DNA of 60,377 nt from Clostridia bacterium (GCA_017456545.1 JAFTJE010000014.1:1-60377), one strand, 5' to 3'. Shown: positions 1 to 7,453, numbered from the stretch's first letter. Translations and numbers: made by a program. The notes: generated from the letters alone by a model not told the origin.

Positions 1-129
1 ACCACACACAGACCGAGAAAAAATTTCGGGTACAAGGCGCACCGCAGAAAGCAAGGCGAAGGCGTAGTATTCTACGTCGAGCCGCTTTCGAGGAGCAACG
101 CAGTAACCGGAAGAATTTTCGACGGTATG
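1..129. other. 3' flank of the serine recombinase, possible element end
   Basis: This 129-base stretch lies downstream of the recombinase stop codon at the window edge. It contains a short inverted repeat (CGTAG TATT CTACG, about 69-82) and no credible gene. Large serine recombinases often sit at one end of their element, so an attachment site may lie here or just outside the window. No matching core repeat could be found elsewhere by eye, so this stays a suggestion. Confidence 0.25.
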
Positions 130-1689
130 TCAGAAATTCCAATGAATTTCGATGGGCACGTTTCTCGTGCCCGAAATACGCTTCCCGACCATAATTTTGT
201 CGATCAAAATCTCCACCATTTCGCGTGTCAGATGCTCTACCTTGATGTATTTTTTGATCAGCTCACGGCGGTTGTCACCCACGGCGATTTTGATGTCTAT
301 CTCCGCAATTTGCTTTTGACATTCGAGCACCTGCGCTTCAAGACGTTCCTTTTGCGAGGTAAACTCTTTTGACAGTTCGATGAAATCCGCTTCGCAAATC
401 AGCCCTTTTACCTTGTCAAGATAGAGGTCACGCACGCCTTTGGAAAACTGATTGATCTTTCCTTGATAGGTCGCAATTTCGGCTTCGATTTCTTGCTTTT
501 GCGTGAGGAGTTCGGCGTTAAATTGTACCTTACGTTCCAATTCGTCCATATCAAGATACTCTGCATTGAGTCGTCTAAGCTCCGCAATGACCATCCGTTC
601 AAGCCTATCTACCGAGATAAACGCGCCCTCGCAAGCACCCTTGGCGTAATGTCGGCTGGGGCATTGCAGGAAGTGTCTGCCGCCCGATTTTGACGAGCGC
701 ATGACGTATCCGCAGGACGCACAACGCACCTTTTTGGCAAATAGTCCGATCGTGCCGACCTTGAACGGTTTTGCTCGCTCGGCGATCATTTTCTGCACCC
801 TATCCCACAGAGCGCGGTCAATGATGGGTTCGTGTGTTCCCTCAACCCGAAACCATTGCTCTTTGGGGCGTGGGCGGTTGATGCTGGTCTTATACGAAAT
901 GCTCTCGTACTTGCCTTGCACCAAATTGCCGATATATGTTTCGTTGACCAGCATATCCGATATTGCGAAATACTTCCACAGTGTGCTGTTCTTGCTTGGT
1001 GGCAGACTAAAGCGTAGTCCCTGCATCCGCTTGTACTCGGTGGGATTGGGTATCCCTCGGTCGTTGAGCATTCGTGCGATTGCCGTTTTGCCGTAGCCCT
1101 GCGAAAAGAGCGTAAATACTTCTCGCACCACGGCGGCGGCTTCCTCGTCGATGATCAAATGACCTTTCAGGTCGGGATCCTTTTTGTACCCGTAGAGCGC
1201 AAAGGAGCCGATGTGAAAGCCATTCTTTCGGCGGCTGTCAAGGGCGGATTTGATGCTGTCCGACATATCCTCCAAGTACCACTCGTTGACAAGTCCGTTG
1301 ATCTGACGGCTTTTTTTGTTGCCCTTGTTGGCGGTGTCGGCATTGTCAACGATGCTGACGAATCGAATGCCCCAAATTGGAAATAGACCGTGTATGTACC
1401 TTTCAACCAACTCAAGCTCGCGGGTGAATCTTGATTGCGTCTTGCAAAGGATAATATCGAACTTTTTCGCCTGCGCGTCGGCAAGTAACCGCTTGAACTC
1501 AGGGCGGTTTCTGTCCGAACCCGCATAATCGTCATCGCTGTAAATGCCGTAAAGCTCCCAACCCATACGGTCGGCGTAGTCGCGGAGCATCGCCTTTTGG
1601 TTCTGAATGCTGCCCGAATCGTCGGTGGCGTTTTGCTTGTTTTTGTCCTCCTCGGACAGTCTACAATAGATTGCTACTTTTTCTCTCAT
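130..1689 (-). CDS. Large serine recombinase (resolvase/recombinase/zinc-ribbon)
   Basis: This is a 519-residue site-specific recombinase of the large serine family. It would cut and rejoin DNA at attachment sites to integrate or excise a mobile element. The N-terminus AIYCRLSEED carries the nucleophilic serine of the resolvase domain (about residues 5-150). A Recombinase domain follows (about 155-290). A zinc ribbon with CASC and a later CPS...C pattern lies at about 320-360, and a charged coiled-coil stretch at about 375-450. Length and order match integrases of Clostridial mobile elements. Start ATG at 1689 has GAGGAG just upstream, placed in the loop of a 9-bp hairpin. It is transcribed towards the window edge behind a 44-codon gene. 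Confidence 0.93.
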   Translation of the reverse strand: MREKVAIYCRLSEEDKNKQNATDDSGSIQNQKAMLRDYADRMGWELYGIYSDDDYAGSDRNRPEFKRLLADAQAKKFDIILCKTQSRFTRELELVERYIHGLFPIWGIRFVSIVDNADTANKGNKKSRQINGLVNEWYLEDMSDSIKSALDSRRKNGFHIGSFALYGYKKDPDLKGHLIIDEEAAAVVREVFTLFSQGYGKTAIARMLNDRGIPNPTEYKRMQGLRFSLPPSKNSTLWKYFAISDMLVNETYIGNLVQGKYESISYKTSINRPRPKEQWFRVEGTHEPIIDRALWDRVQKMIAERAKPFKVGTIGLFAKKVRCASCGYVMRSSKSGGRHFLQCPSRHYAKGACEGAFISVDRLERMVIAELRRLNAEYLDMDELERKVQFNAELLTQKQEIEAEIATYQGKINQFSKGVRDLYLDKVKGLICEADFIELSKEFTSQKERLEAQVLECQKQIAEIDIKIAVGDNRRELIKKYIKVEHLTREMVEILIDKIMVGKRISGTRNVPIEIHWNF

Positions 1690-1715
1690 GTTCTTATCTC
1701 CTCTCGGATAAGAAC
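1690..1715 (-). promoter_or_regulatory. Hairpin presenting the recombinase ribosome binding site
   Basis: Perfect 9-bp inverted repeat GTTCTTATC / GATAAGAAC with an 8-base loop, directly abutting the recombinase start codon. Read on the minus strand, the loop holds the GAGAGGA ribosome binding site. It could modulate translation or bind a dimeric repressor. The function is inferred. Confidence 0.45.
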
Positions 1716-1736
1716 AAGCTGTTTTCCTCCAAGGGT

Positions 1737-1766
1737 ATTATACCACAGACTGCCCCTATTTGTCAT
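1737..1766 (-). promoter_or_regulatory. Promoter of the serine recombinase
   Basis: On the minus strand ATGACA (1761-1766) and TATAAT (1737-1742) are 18 bases apart, upstream of the recombinase and overlapping the end of the preceding 44-codon gene. Confidence 0.55.
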
Positions 1767-1897
1767 TGACTTGGAGAAAAATTTACACTTTTTCTGCGTT
1801 CTAATGTTGAAATTAGTTCTATCCATATACGCGTGTAATCCTCCTTCGTCAGTTCTTTTTTCTTAAAAACACTTGTTACGTGTGATTGCTTTTCCAT
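1763..1897 (-). CDS. Small hypothetical protein upstream of the recombinase
   Basis: A 44-residue ORF beginning MEKQSHVTSVFKKKELTKED, with a good GAAAGGAG ribosome binding site 6 bases before its ATG. It ends 73 bases upstream of the recombinase start. It is highly charged with no membrane segment. Small charged proteins of this kind often precede serine recombinases in Clostridial elements, which is family context from memory rather than proof. It could act with the recombinase, for example as a directionality factor or regulator, but no function can be assigned. Confidence 0.6.
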   Translation of the reverse strand: MEKQSHVTSVFKKKELTKEDYTRIWIELISTLERRKSVNFSPSQ

Positions 1898-1974
1898 AAT
1901 TGTCTCCTTTCGATTTACTAAATGAGTATGAGGTCGAGCTTGTACACTATGCCCGCCTCGGTGTGTACGGTTAT

Positions 1975-2003
1975 AGTATAAACCATAAAATCCCGTTTGT
2001 CAT
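1975..2003 (-). promoter_or_regulatory. Promoter of the 44-codon gene
   Basis: Minus-strand ATGACA (1998-2003) and TATACT (1975-1980) with a 17-base spacer. The -35 lies inside the left arm of the 11-bp inverted repeat at 1992-2084. A GTACAC/GTGTAC inverted repeat (about 1941-1967) lies just downstream and could be an operator. Confidence 0.45.
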
Positions 2004-2084
2004 CGGCGAAACTCCGCCAACTTTTTGCCTATTTTGTGCCATTTCATTTTCACCAAAAAAGTGAAAAAACTATTGACAAACGGG
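1992..2084. repeat. Widely spaced 11-bp inverted repeat with nested hairpins
   Basis: CCCGTTTGTCA (1992-2002) is exactly inverted at 2074-2084 (TGACAAACGGG). Between them are GGCG(AAACT)CCGCC and TTTTCAC/GTGAAAA hairpins. The arms include -35-like sequences facing away from each other. It may be a divergent control region or a recombination-related structure. It forms part of the 1898-2528 non-coding stretch. Confidence 0.5.
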
Positions 2085-2193
2085 ACGTGATAAGAACTAA
2101 CTCATAAGTTACTAACTCGTGATACAGTTATTTGCAAGGAAAGGAGATTTGTAACGCTGCTTACCCTCGACGACATCTATCGCAAATAAAGCA

Positions 2194-2248
2194 CAAAGGT
2201 CACGCAACCGAAAAGACGGAAACGTGACCTCATTTTGATTTGTGTGAG
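2194..2248 (+). terminator. Possible terminator
   Basis: AGGTCACG and CGTGACCT form a stem around a purine-rich loop, followed by CATTTTGATTT. An outer CACAA/TTGTG pair flanks it. No convincing gene precedes it. A ribosome-binding-like GGAAAGGAG lies at about 2139-2147, but the frames after it are very short. Confidence 0.35.
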
Positions 2249-2324
2249 CGTGATAGACGACGTAGTGCGCAGTGTGTAATTTCGAAATCGTGGTATGTCA
2301 ATCAACGTATTTTGCAAGAATTGT

Positions 2325-2520
2325 GAAGACTGCCCGGGGCGGCTTATGTAACATGGGAAAATTGAGAAATTACGCACTGTACGAACCTCTCACGTGCGTA
2401 ATTTGAAATAGTGTTACCTCGGAAAGTCCTTGTTTTACAAGTGTTTATCAGTTCCGGTGAACGAAAAATACATGGGTACTTTTTAAAGCTGATTTTTGCT
2501 CGAAAAATACCCATGTTTTT
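2325..2520. repeat. Compound intergenic repeat, copy A
   Basis: Core GAAGACTGCCCGGGGC (2325-2340). Then a hairpin with 11-bp stem AAATTACGCAC / GTGCGTAATTT (2367-2377, 2394-2404) and a 16-base loop, then an AT-rich hairpin with ACATGGGTA / TACCCATGT arms (2470-2516) and a T6 run. This fills most of the gap between the recombinase region and the pRiA4b-like gene. Confidence 0.75.
2470..2520. terminator. AT-rich terminator-like hairpin, copy A
   Basis: Arms CATGGGTACTTTTT and AAAAATACCCATG with an inner AGC/GCT stem, followed by T6 on the plus strand. On the minus strand the stem is followed by ATTTTTCG, so it could stop transcription from either side. It lies just past the stop codon of the leftward gene at 2529. 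Confidence 0.55.
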
Positions 2521-2528
2521 TGATTGCT

Positions 2529-3650
2529 TTAGTCGTATTGGACGGGGATGCAACGACGGTGTTGCTGTCTGATTCTGCGATTGATCGCATCAAAATCAAG
2601 GGGATGCCACCATGCGCTCCTCACCCATTCCGAAATCCATTCGTGGTCGGGATGGTCGGGATCGTTCAGAATTTTCATCTTCTCGTCAAACCCATACGGT
2701 CCGCCGCTATCCTCCATCGGCGCGTCGCCAATCGCCTCGGTGCAGTGTGGGTACGGGGTGGTGCAGTTGGAAATAAAACGCTTTAGCTTTATCGTATGTA
2801 TCCAACCGTCCCCGAAATCGTATTCATAGTCGATCTTCTTTTGCGCTTCGAAAATTTCACGAACGATAACCGTCGTGCTGTCAATGCTTTCAAGACTTTC
2901 GTCAAGCGCAAGCCAATCTTCATTTTTCATAAATTCGGGCTGTATAATTTTCATCGGTCTGCCCATACCGTCCTTTTTCAAAACGAACTGATGCAGATGA
3001 CAGTCGTGCCATTCAAAAGCGTCTTGTAAAATTCTATGAAGTTGATAGAAATTGAGATCACTCGGAACGACCAGCGTTCTCTTGCAGGGAGTAAGCAGGT
3101 CGAGCGTGACTTCAAGCTCTGCTACGTGAGCAGACTGCACGGGTGCGCCGTATCTCTCGGAAAGCGCCGTAATCAGATTCTCGTGGATAAACGAATAGTC
3201 ATCCTTGGCAATCATATCGTTGTTGATCCACGGAAGATATTTCTCTTGAAGCATCACGTCAGACTCAAACAGATTTACAAAACGCTCCACGCGCTCGCAC
3301 GCCTTATTGCAATACGCCACGTCAGAGCGTGATGCGGTTGTCGTTAGAATTAAATCGTCACCGCAATCGTCAAGATATTTTTCTATAATTTCGGGAGCAA
3401 TATACTCACTTTGCAATACCGCGCGAATACCGTCCTTCATCAGCTCGGGCAATTTTGAAGTGCTCTTTGCCGTCAAGCCGTGAAGCACGAAGCAACACTT
3501 GGTTGCATTGCTTACGGCAAACAATGTCTTGCGGCGATTCAGTATGATAAGATTCGCCGTCCAAGAAAACAGCGGATCGGTTTCGGCAGTTAATTTCTGC
3601 GGCTTTACTCCAAAAAAGTCAAGCAGTTTTTTCGTACATCCTATAACCAT
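2529..3650 (-). CDS. Plasmid pRiA4b ORF-3 family protein
   Basis: A 373-residue protein. Its C-terminal part (about 180-370) carries the signatures of the plasmid pRiA4b ORF-3 domain: YQLHRILQDAFEW, an acidic YEYDFGDGW segment, and a late GGPYGF with PDHPDHEW. Members occur on plasmids, transposons and defence islands. Their biochemical role is not settled. The frame is open further upstream, but the start at 3650 is chosen because AAGGAG lies 6 bases before it and the upstream extension shows no family similarity. It stands alone between two copies of the intergenic repeat. Confidence 0.8.
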   Translation of the reverse strand: MVIGCTKKLLDFFGVKPQKLTAETDPLFSWTANLIILNRRKTLFAVSNATKCCFVLHGLTAKSTSKLPELMKDGIRAVLQSEYIAPEIIEKYLDDCGDDLILTTTASRSDVAYCNKACERVERFVNLFESDVMLQEKYLPWINNDMIAKDDYSFIHENLITALSERYGAPVQSAHVAELEVTLDLLTPCKRTLVVPSDLNFYQLHRILQDAFEWHDCHLHQFVLKKDGMGRPMKIIQPEFMKNEDWLALDESLESIDSTTVIVREIFEAQKKIDYEYDFGDGWIHTIKLKRFISNCTTPYPHCTEAIGDAPMEDSGGPYGFDEKMKILNDPDHPDHEWISEWVRSAWWHPLDFDAINRRIRQQHRRCIPVQYD

Positions 3651-3801
3651 CTTTTTCTCCTTCCTCATACATATCAATATAAATATTATATCACATTTTC
3701 GGAAAATATCAATAGAAATAACAGAATGAGTATGGGCATATTTCTTACAAGCAATTTCGCTCCATAACGATTCGGAAAGCAGCAAAAATCGTGTGAATTG
3801 T

Positions 3802-3984
3802 GAAGACTGCCCGGGGAATTTGCGAAAATAGAGAATGTGCGAAATTGCGCCATATAGACCGCTCTCTTTGGCGTAACTTTTGAGAAATAACTGCTTGTAT
3901 GCCTTGAAAAAACAATACTTTTCTACGAAAATTTTTATGTAATTAGAGCACCCGATTTTAAGGCGGTTTTTACATAAAAAATTT
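3802..3984. repeat. Compound intergenic repeat, copy B
   Basis: Core GAAGACTGCCCGGGG (3802-3816). Hairpin arms AAATTGCGCCA (3842-3852) and TGGCGTAACTT (3869-3879) pair with one mismatch and one G-U, around a 16-base loop. The final hairpin differs from copies A, C and D: TTTTTATGTAA / TTTACATAAAAA (about 3928-3984), as in the copy near 21,800. Confidence 0.75.
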
Positions 3985-4136
3985 CTTCCTTTTTGAACGT
4001 GCAAAGGGGGATTGTTGCGCGATTGAGACATGGCGTGATTTTTGAATGGATATGATACGTTTCGCGACGGAATGCAATCCAATGCACTTGAATAGCAATG
4101 ACCGTTCAAAACGAATGATACAACGTGAAAATTCAA

Positions 4137-4280
4137 AAACCGCGCCATGTAGACTGCTCTCTCTGGCGCGGTTTGTGATCGTATATGGGTTAAAAGCCCT
4201 TATATCGCCTGTCTTTATTGCGAATAAAATGTGGGTATTTTTCAAAGCCGATTTTCACTCAAAAAATACCCATGTTTTTT
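4137..4280. repeat. Compound intergenic repeat, copy C (no core seen)
   Basis: Perfect 11-bp stem AAACCGCGCCA / TGGCGCGGTTT (4137-4147, 4164-4174) with the 16-base loop TGTAGACTGCTCTCTC, followed by the GGGTATTTTT / AAAAAATACCC hairpin and T6 (4233-4280). I see no GACTGCC core upstream, so this is a partial or diverged unit. Confidence 0.7.
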
Positions 4281-4400
4281 CCGAGTTTAGAGGGCGATAA
4301 TCCGAACAAAGCAATTGGAAAATCGGTATGGAACGACGATCATCATAGCAATTTCGCTTCATAACTCATTCCAAGAATAGTGCAAAGTCGGGAGAATTGT

Positions 4401-4596
4401 GAAGACTGCCCGGGGCGGAGAGAAAAGAGGCAATCATTGCGAATTTGCGTTATGATGAAGCCTCTCTCTAACGCAAATTGAAGAAACGAGGGCAGAAAAA
4501 AGCAAGGCGGCGTAAGGGATTGTGGTGATTTTTGCCCTTCAAAATTATGGGTACTTTTTGAAGCTGTTTTTTGCTCAAAAAATACCCATGTTTTTT
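4401..4596. repeat. Compound intergenic repeat, copy D
   Basis: Core GAAGACTGCCCGGGGC (4401-4416). Perfect 11-bp stem AATTTGCGTTA / TAACGCAAATT (4442-4452, 4469-4479) with a 16-base loop. Then the ATGGGTACTTTTT / AAAAAATACCCAT hairpin with T6 (4547-4596), ending 10 bases before the -35 of the next operon. Confidence 0.75.
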
Positions 4597-4606
4597 AGTA
4601 CGGATA

Positions 4607-4635
4607 TTGACAAACGATATAACATTTGGTATAAT
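4607..4635 (+). promoter_or_regulatory. Consensus sigma-A promoter of the DUF3990/Fic operon
   Basis: TTGACA (4607-4612) and TATAAT (4630-4635) with a 17-base spacer, 39 bases before the start codon. An exact consensus match suggests strong expression unless repressed, possibly by the XRE domain of the first gene. Confidence 0.85.
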
Positions 4636-4674
4636 ATAAATAATAAAACTTGTTATACAAAGCGGAGGCATAAA

Positions 4675-5538
4675 ATGCAAAAGCTAATCAAGGGTATAAG
4701 AGAATATTTGGGGCTGAGCCAAGCCGACTTCGCCGAGAAGCTGGGCGTGACCTTTGCAACCGTTAACCGTTGGGAAAACGGTCGCGCTATCCCCACCAAA
4801 TTGGCACAGGCAACTCTTTATGAATACTGTAAGGCGCAGGGCGTTCCCGTCTATCAGATGATCCTCGATAAGATAAAAACGGCCACCGAGGAAATCGCGC
4901 TTGAGGAAGGCCGTGTCCTGCTCTACCACGGCTCAAAGTCGGGTATCGTTGGTGACATCGCCCCCAAGAGCCGCGAGATGTGCGATTTCGGTAAGGGCTT
5001 TTATATGGGCACCGAGCCCGGACAACCGCTAACTCTCATCTGCGATTTTGAAAAATCTAAGTTCTACATCGTGTCGATCGATACGCGCGAGCTTGATGCC
5101 ATTGAGATCAAAGCCGACCTCGATTGGGCTATGCTCGTGGCAATTCACCGTGGCAGAATGGAGCAGATCAAGGGTACGGAGTTCTACGGCAAATACAGTC
5201 AGCTTGATGCCGGCAAGGATCTCGTGATCGGAAGCATTGCAAACGACAGAATGTTTTACGTGCTGGATAACTTCTTCACGGGCGGCATCACTGATATGGC
5301 TCTCGTCAATAGTCTTTCCGCCCTTAAACTCGGAAAACAGTACGTAGCGACCACCGAAAAGGCGTGTGCAGCCGTTCGCATTGAGAAGGAGCTTCCCATC
5401 TCAATGATGGAGCGCAGATTCCTTCAGGACGAGAGCGAAGCCAACAGGCAAAAAGGCATTCACCTTGCAAACGATATTTGCAAGAACTACCGCCGCGAAG
5501 GAAAGTTCTTTGACGAGATACTTGACGAAGCGAAATGA
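4675..5538 (+). CDS. XRE-family HTH fused to DUF3990 (ADP-ribosyltransferase-like)
   Basis: A 287-residue fusion. Residues about 3-65 form an XRE-type helix-turn-helix (LGLSQADFAEKLGVTFATVN, then RWENGRA). Residues about 82-240 match DUF3990, with LLYHGS and DFGKGFYMGT, which resemble the H and Y motifs of ADP-ribosyltransferase folds. DUF3990 proteins are usually small and part of toxin-antitoxin-like pairs. The fused DNA-binding domain suggests the product also controls its own promoter. ATG 4675 is chosen because GCGGAGG lies 7 bases upstream. It leads an operon with a small protein and a Fic protein. The toxin role is inference. Confidence 0.8.
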   Translation: MQKLIKGIREYLGLSQADFAEKLGVTFATVNRWENGRAIPTKLAQATLYEYCKAQGVPVYQMILDKIKTATEEIALEEGRVLLYHGSKSGIVGDIAPKSREMCDFGKGFYMGTEPGQPLTLICDFEKSKFYIVSIDTRELDAIEIKADLDWAMLVAIHRGRMEQIKGTEFYGKYSQLDAGKDLVIGSIANDRMFYVLDNFFTGGITDMALVNSLSALKLGKQYVATTEKACAAVRIEKELPISMMERRFLQDESEANRQKGIHLANDICKNYRREGKFFDEILDEAK

Positions 5539-5551
5539 TTAGGAGGACACA

Positions 5552-5968
5552 ATGAACGAACTCCAACTGAAAATGTGTGATATACAAGGTAGACTTTTCG
5601 AGCTGTCAGGCGCGAACGGTTACGACAGCGTAACCTTCATCAAGGCGTTTATGACGAGCGAGGTCGCCAAAGGACTTGATTCCAAGTTCAATCGTATGCA
5701 GTGGGCAGGCGAAGAATATCTCCTCGCGGAGATCGCTGACACCGCCGAGCTCACCAAGGGCGGCACTGTATACGATAAAGAGGTCCTCTATTGGGCAGGC
5801 TACCTCTACCGCTTCTGGCACTTCGCCACAGGTGAGGATAGCAAAGAAATCTACCGCCAAGCCCCTGCCGAAACCATGAGCCGCAATTGGCTTATCTTCC
5901 ATACCCTCGCCCCCGAAGTGGCAATCGAGGATCTGAAAGAGATTTATCGGCAGAAAAACGAAAAGTAA
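5552..5968 (+). CDS. Hypothetical protein between DUF3990 and Fic genes
   Basis: A 138-residue soluble protein starting 13 bases after the DUF3990 gene, with AGGAGG before its ATG. I cannot name its family. The segment YDSVTFIKAFMTSEVAKGLD and a Tyr/Trp-rich middle (YWAGYLYRFWHF) are its most distinctive parts. Position directly after a candidate toxin and before a Fic gene makes it a candidate antitoxin or partner, by context only. Confidence 0.65.
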   Translation: MNELQLKMCDIQGRLFELSGANGYDSVTFIKAFMTSEVAKGLDSKFNRMQWAGEEYLLAEIADTAELTKGGTVYDKEVLYWAGYLYRFWHFATGEDSKEIYRQAPAETMSRNWLIFHTLAPEVAIEDLKEIYRQKNEK

Positions 5969-5981
5969 CATGGAGGCAAAT

Positions 5982-7064
5982 ATGTCAGAGAAAAATTGGC
6001 AATTTGAACTTGAAGAATATATAAGACAAGGTGAGCCAGGAAAAATCGAGAAAAGCGAGGCGTGGCAGACTGCCATCGGACTGCAAGCGGTTGACGGTCT
6101 GAAAACCTCGGAATATCTTTTGGATACCGCCAAAGAGCATATCGAGGGTAACATCAGCATCGACGAGGCGCAAAAGCGCATTCAATGCTACTACGAGCAG
6201 CGTACCGAGCGCACCGAAATCGAGGACGCGACCAAGGAAGCCGATATTGTTTCCGCAAGAATTGCAAAGCTCCTCGGTGAAAAGAGCTTTCAGTTCTCGC
6301 CTGCGGAGTGGATGACCATTCACCGCAGATTGTTTGAGGGAGTTTTCAAGCACGCAGGTCAAGTGAGAACCTACAACATCATCAAGAAGGAATGGGTGCT
6401 GAACGGCGATACCGTGATCTACGCGGATTTCAATAGCATCCGTGACACTTTGGACTACGATTTTGCAACCGAAAAGCAGTTCTCATATGAGGGATTGTCC
6501 GTGGAAGCTGCCGTCAAACACCTCGCAAAATTCGCATCTGACATCTGGCAGATCCATCCATTCTGCGAAGGCAACACGAGAGCGACCGCCGTCTTTATGA
6601 TCAAATATATGAAAACCTTCGGATTTCGCGTCAATAACGATGCCTTCCAAAAGAATTCGTGGTATTTCCGCAACGCGCTCGTCAGAGCGAACTATAACAA
6701 TTTGCAAAAAGGCGTTCACTCTACAACGAAATTTTTGGAAATGTTCTTCGGCAATCTTCTCTTGGAAACCAATCACGAGTTGAAAAACCGATATATGCAC
6801 GTGGATTACGTGGCCGAAAACGATTCCCAAAGTGCCAAACCTGAAATTCCAAAGTGCCAATTTGGCACTTTAGACTGCACTTTAGAAGAACTGGCACTTT
6901 TAGAGTTAATTGCAAAGAATTCATCCATTACGCAACAGGAACTTGCAGACATATCAGGAAAATCACTCAGAACTGTAAAAAGACTGATGAAATCCCTGCA
7001 AGAAAAGAACTATATCCGCCGCGAAAGCGGAAAACGCTACGGCAAATGGGAAGTTTTGGTGTGA
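5982..7064 (+). CDS. Fic family protein with C-terminal winged helix
   Basis: A 360-residue Fic protein that would transfer AMP or another nucleotide-phosphate group to a target protein. The motif HPFCEGNTR (about residue 188) fits HPFx(D/E)GNxR fully. An N-terminal helix with AKEHIEGN resembles the inhibitory VbhA/YhfG-type segment, but Ser/Thr is not at the usual position four residues before the Glu, so autoinhibition is uncertain. The C-terminal about 65 residues (QQELADISGKSLRTVKRLM) look like a winged helix. ATG 5982 is preferred because GGAGG lies 5 bases upstream and overlaps an earlier in-frame ATG. It is the last gene of the DUF3990 operon. Confidence 0.88.
   Translation: MSEKNWQFELEEYIRQGEPGKIEKSEAWQTAIGLQAVDGLKTSEYLLDTAKEHIEGNISIDEAQKRIQCYYEQRTERTEIEDATKEADIVSARIAKLLGEKSFQFSPAEWMTIHRRLFEGVFKHAGQVRTYNIIKKEWVLNGDTVIYADFNSIRDTLDYDFATEKQFSYEGLSVEAAVKHLAKFASDIWQIHPFCEGNTRATAVFMIKYMKTFGFRVNNDAFQKNSWYFRNALVRANYNNLQKGVHSTTKFLEMFFGNLLLETNHELKNRYMHVDYVAENDSQSAKPEIPKCQFGTLDCTLEELALLELIAKNSSITQQELADISGKSLRTVKRLMKSLQEKNYIRRESGKRYGKWEVLV
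6851..6871. repeat. Palindrome inside the Fic gene linker
   Basis: AAAGTGCCAA / TTGGCACTTT with one central base, in the segment coding for the linker between the Fic and winged-helix domains. Half-sites AAAGTGCC (about 6831) and GGCACTTTT (about 6893) lie on either side. It closely resembles the inverted repeat at 24392-24416. Confidence 0.6.
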
Positions 7065-7101
7065 GGTTATTTAGATCAGTCTGGAGAAGATTATAACTGA
7101 C

Positions 7102-7139
7102 ATCGTAAGAAAAAATCTTGCGTTCGCAAGATTTACGAT
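7102..7139. promoter_or_regulatory. Nested inverted repeat touching the -35 of the ssp operon
   Basis: Inner perfect 9-bp repeat AATCTTGCG TT CGCAAGATT (7114-7133) flanked by ATCGTA / TACGAT (7102-7107, 7134-7139). The right end overlaps the first base of the -35 box. It may be the operator for the XRE protein encoded next, or a terminator for the Fic operon, though no T run follows. Confidence 0.5.
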
Positions 7140-7167
7140 TGACTTTTGTCGAATTATGTGATATAAT
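7139..7167 (+). promoter_or_regulatory. Promoter of the ssp operon
   Basis: TTGACT (7139-7144) and TATAAT (7162-7167) with a 17-base spacer, 32 bases before the GTG start of the XRE gene. This is the only strong promoter seen ahead of the ten-gene operon. Confidence 0.8.
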
Positions 7168-7199
7168 GTTCTTATACTTTATTTTTGTAGAGGTGTAAA

Positions 7200-7415
7200 G
7201 TGGCTATCAGTTATAAAAAGCTTTGGAAATTACTTATTGACAAAGACATGAAAAAGAAAGATTTGCAAGCAGCCGCGGGCATCAGCTCTGCTTCTGTTAC
7301 TAAGCTTGCAAAGAACGAAAACGTCAATACCGAAGTGTTACAAAAGGTATGTACTGCGCTGAATTGTGACATTGGGGATATTATGGAAATGATCCCGCAA
7401 GAAGATAATGAATAA
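7200..7415 (+). CDS. Small XRE/Cro-type transcriptional regulator
   Basis: A 71-residue helix-turn-helix protein (DLQAAAGISSASVTKLAKNE, then LQKVCTALNCDIGDIMEMIP) of the small Cro/CI-like family often found as a single-domain regulator. It starts with GTG behind GAGGTG. It is the first gene of the ssp operon and probably autoregulates it through the inverted repeat overlapping the -35. DNA phosphorothioation clusters are commonly regulated at their own promoter, which agrees with this but does not prove it. Confidence 0.85.
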   Translation: MAISYKKLWKLLIDKDMKKKDLQAAAGISSASVTKLAKNENVNTEVLQKVCTALNCDIGDIMEMIPQEDNE

Positions 7416-7453
7416 GAATTTTTCCGTAAAAATTATGAAAGGAGGATGCAAAT

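Larger units (their letters stand above)
3651..4674. other. 1-kb intergenic stretch packed with repeats
   Basis: Non-coding stretch between the leftward pRiA4b-like gene and the rightward XRE-DUF3990 operon. It holds repeat copies B, C and D and the promoter at 4607-4635. GCAATTTCGCT(C/T)CATAAC occurs twice (about 3750 and 4348), each a fixed distance before a GAAGACTGCC core, so the repeated unit extends upstream of the core. Confidence 0.7.

Noticed and set aside
2119-2190. Possible tiny gene after GGAAAGGAG, or a remnant reading LLTLDDIYRK
   Set aside because: Every frame lacks a proper start next to the ribosome-like site or is closed within a few codons. A decayed gene start is possible but not supportable.
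3651-4148. In-frame N-terminal extension of the pRiA4b-like gene
   Set aside because: It runs through repeat copy B, has no family similarity and lacks a ribosome site. The start at 3650 has AAGGAG.
2325-4596. Reading the repeats as integron attC sites
   Set aside because: The variable palindromes and cassette-like layout are suggestive, but no RYYYAAC/GTTRRRY ends and no integron integrase are seen. The recombinase here is of the serine type.
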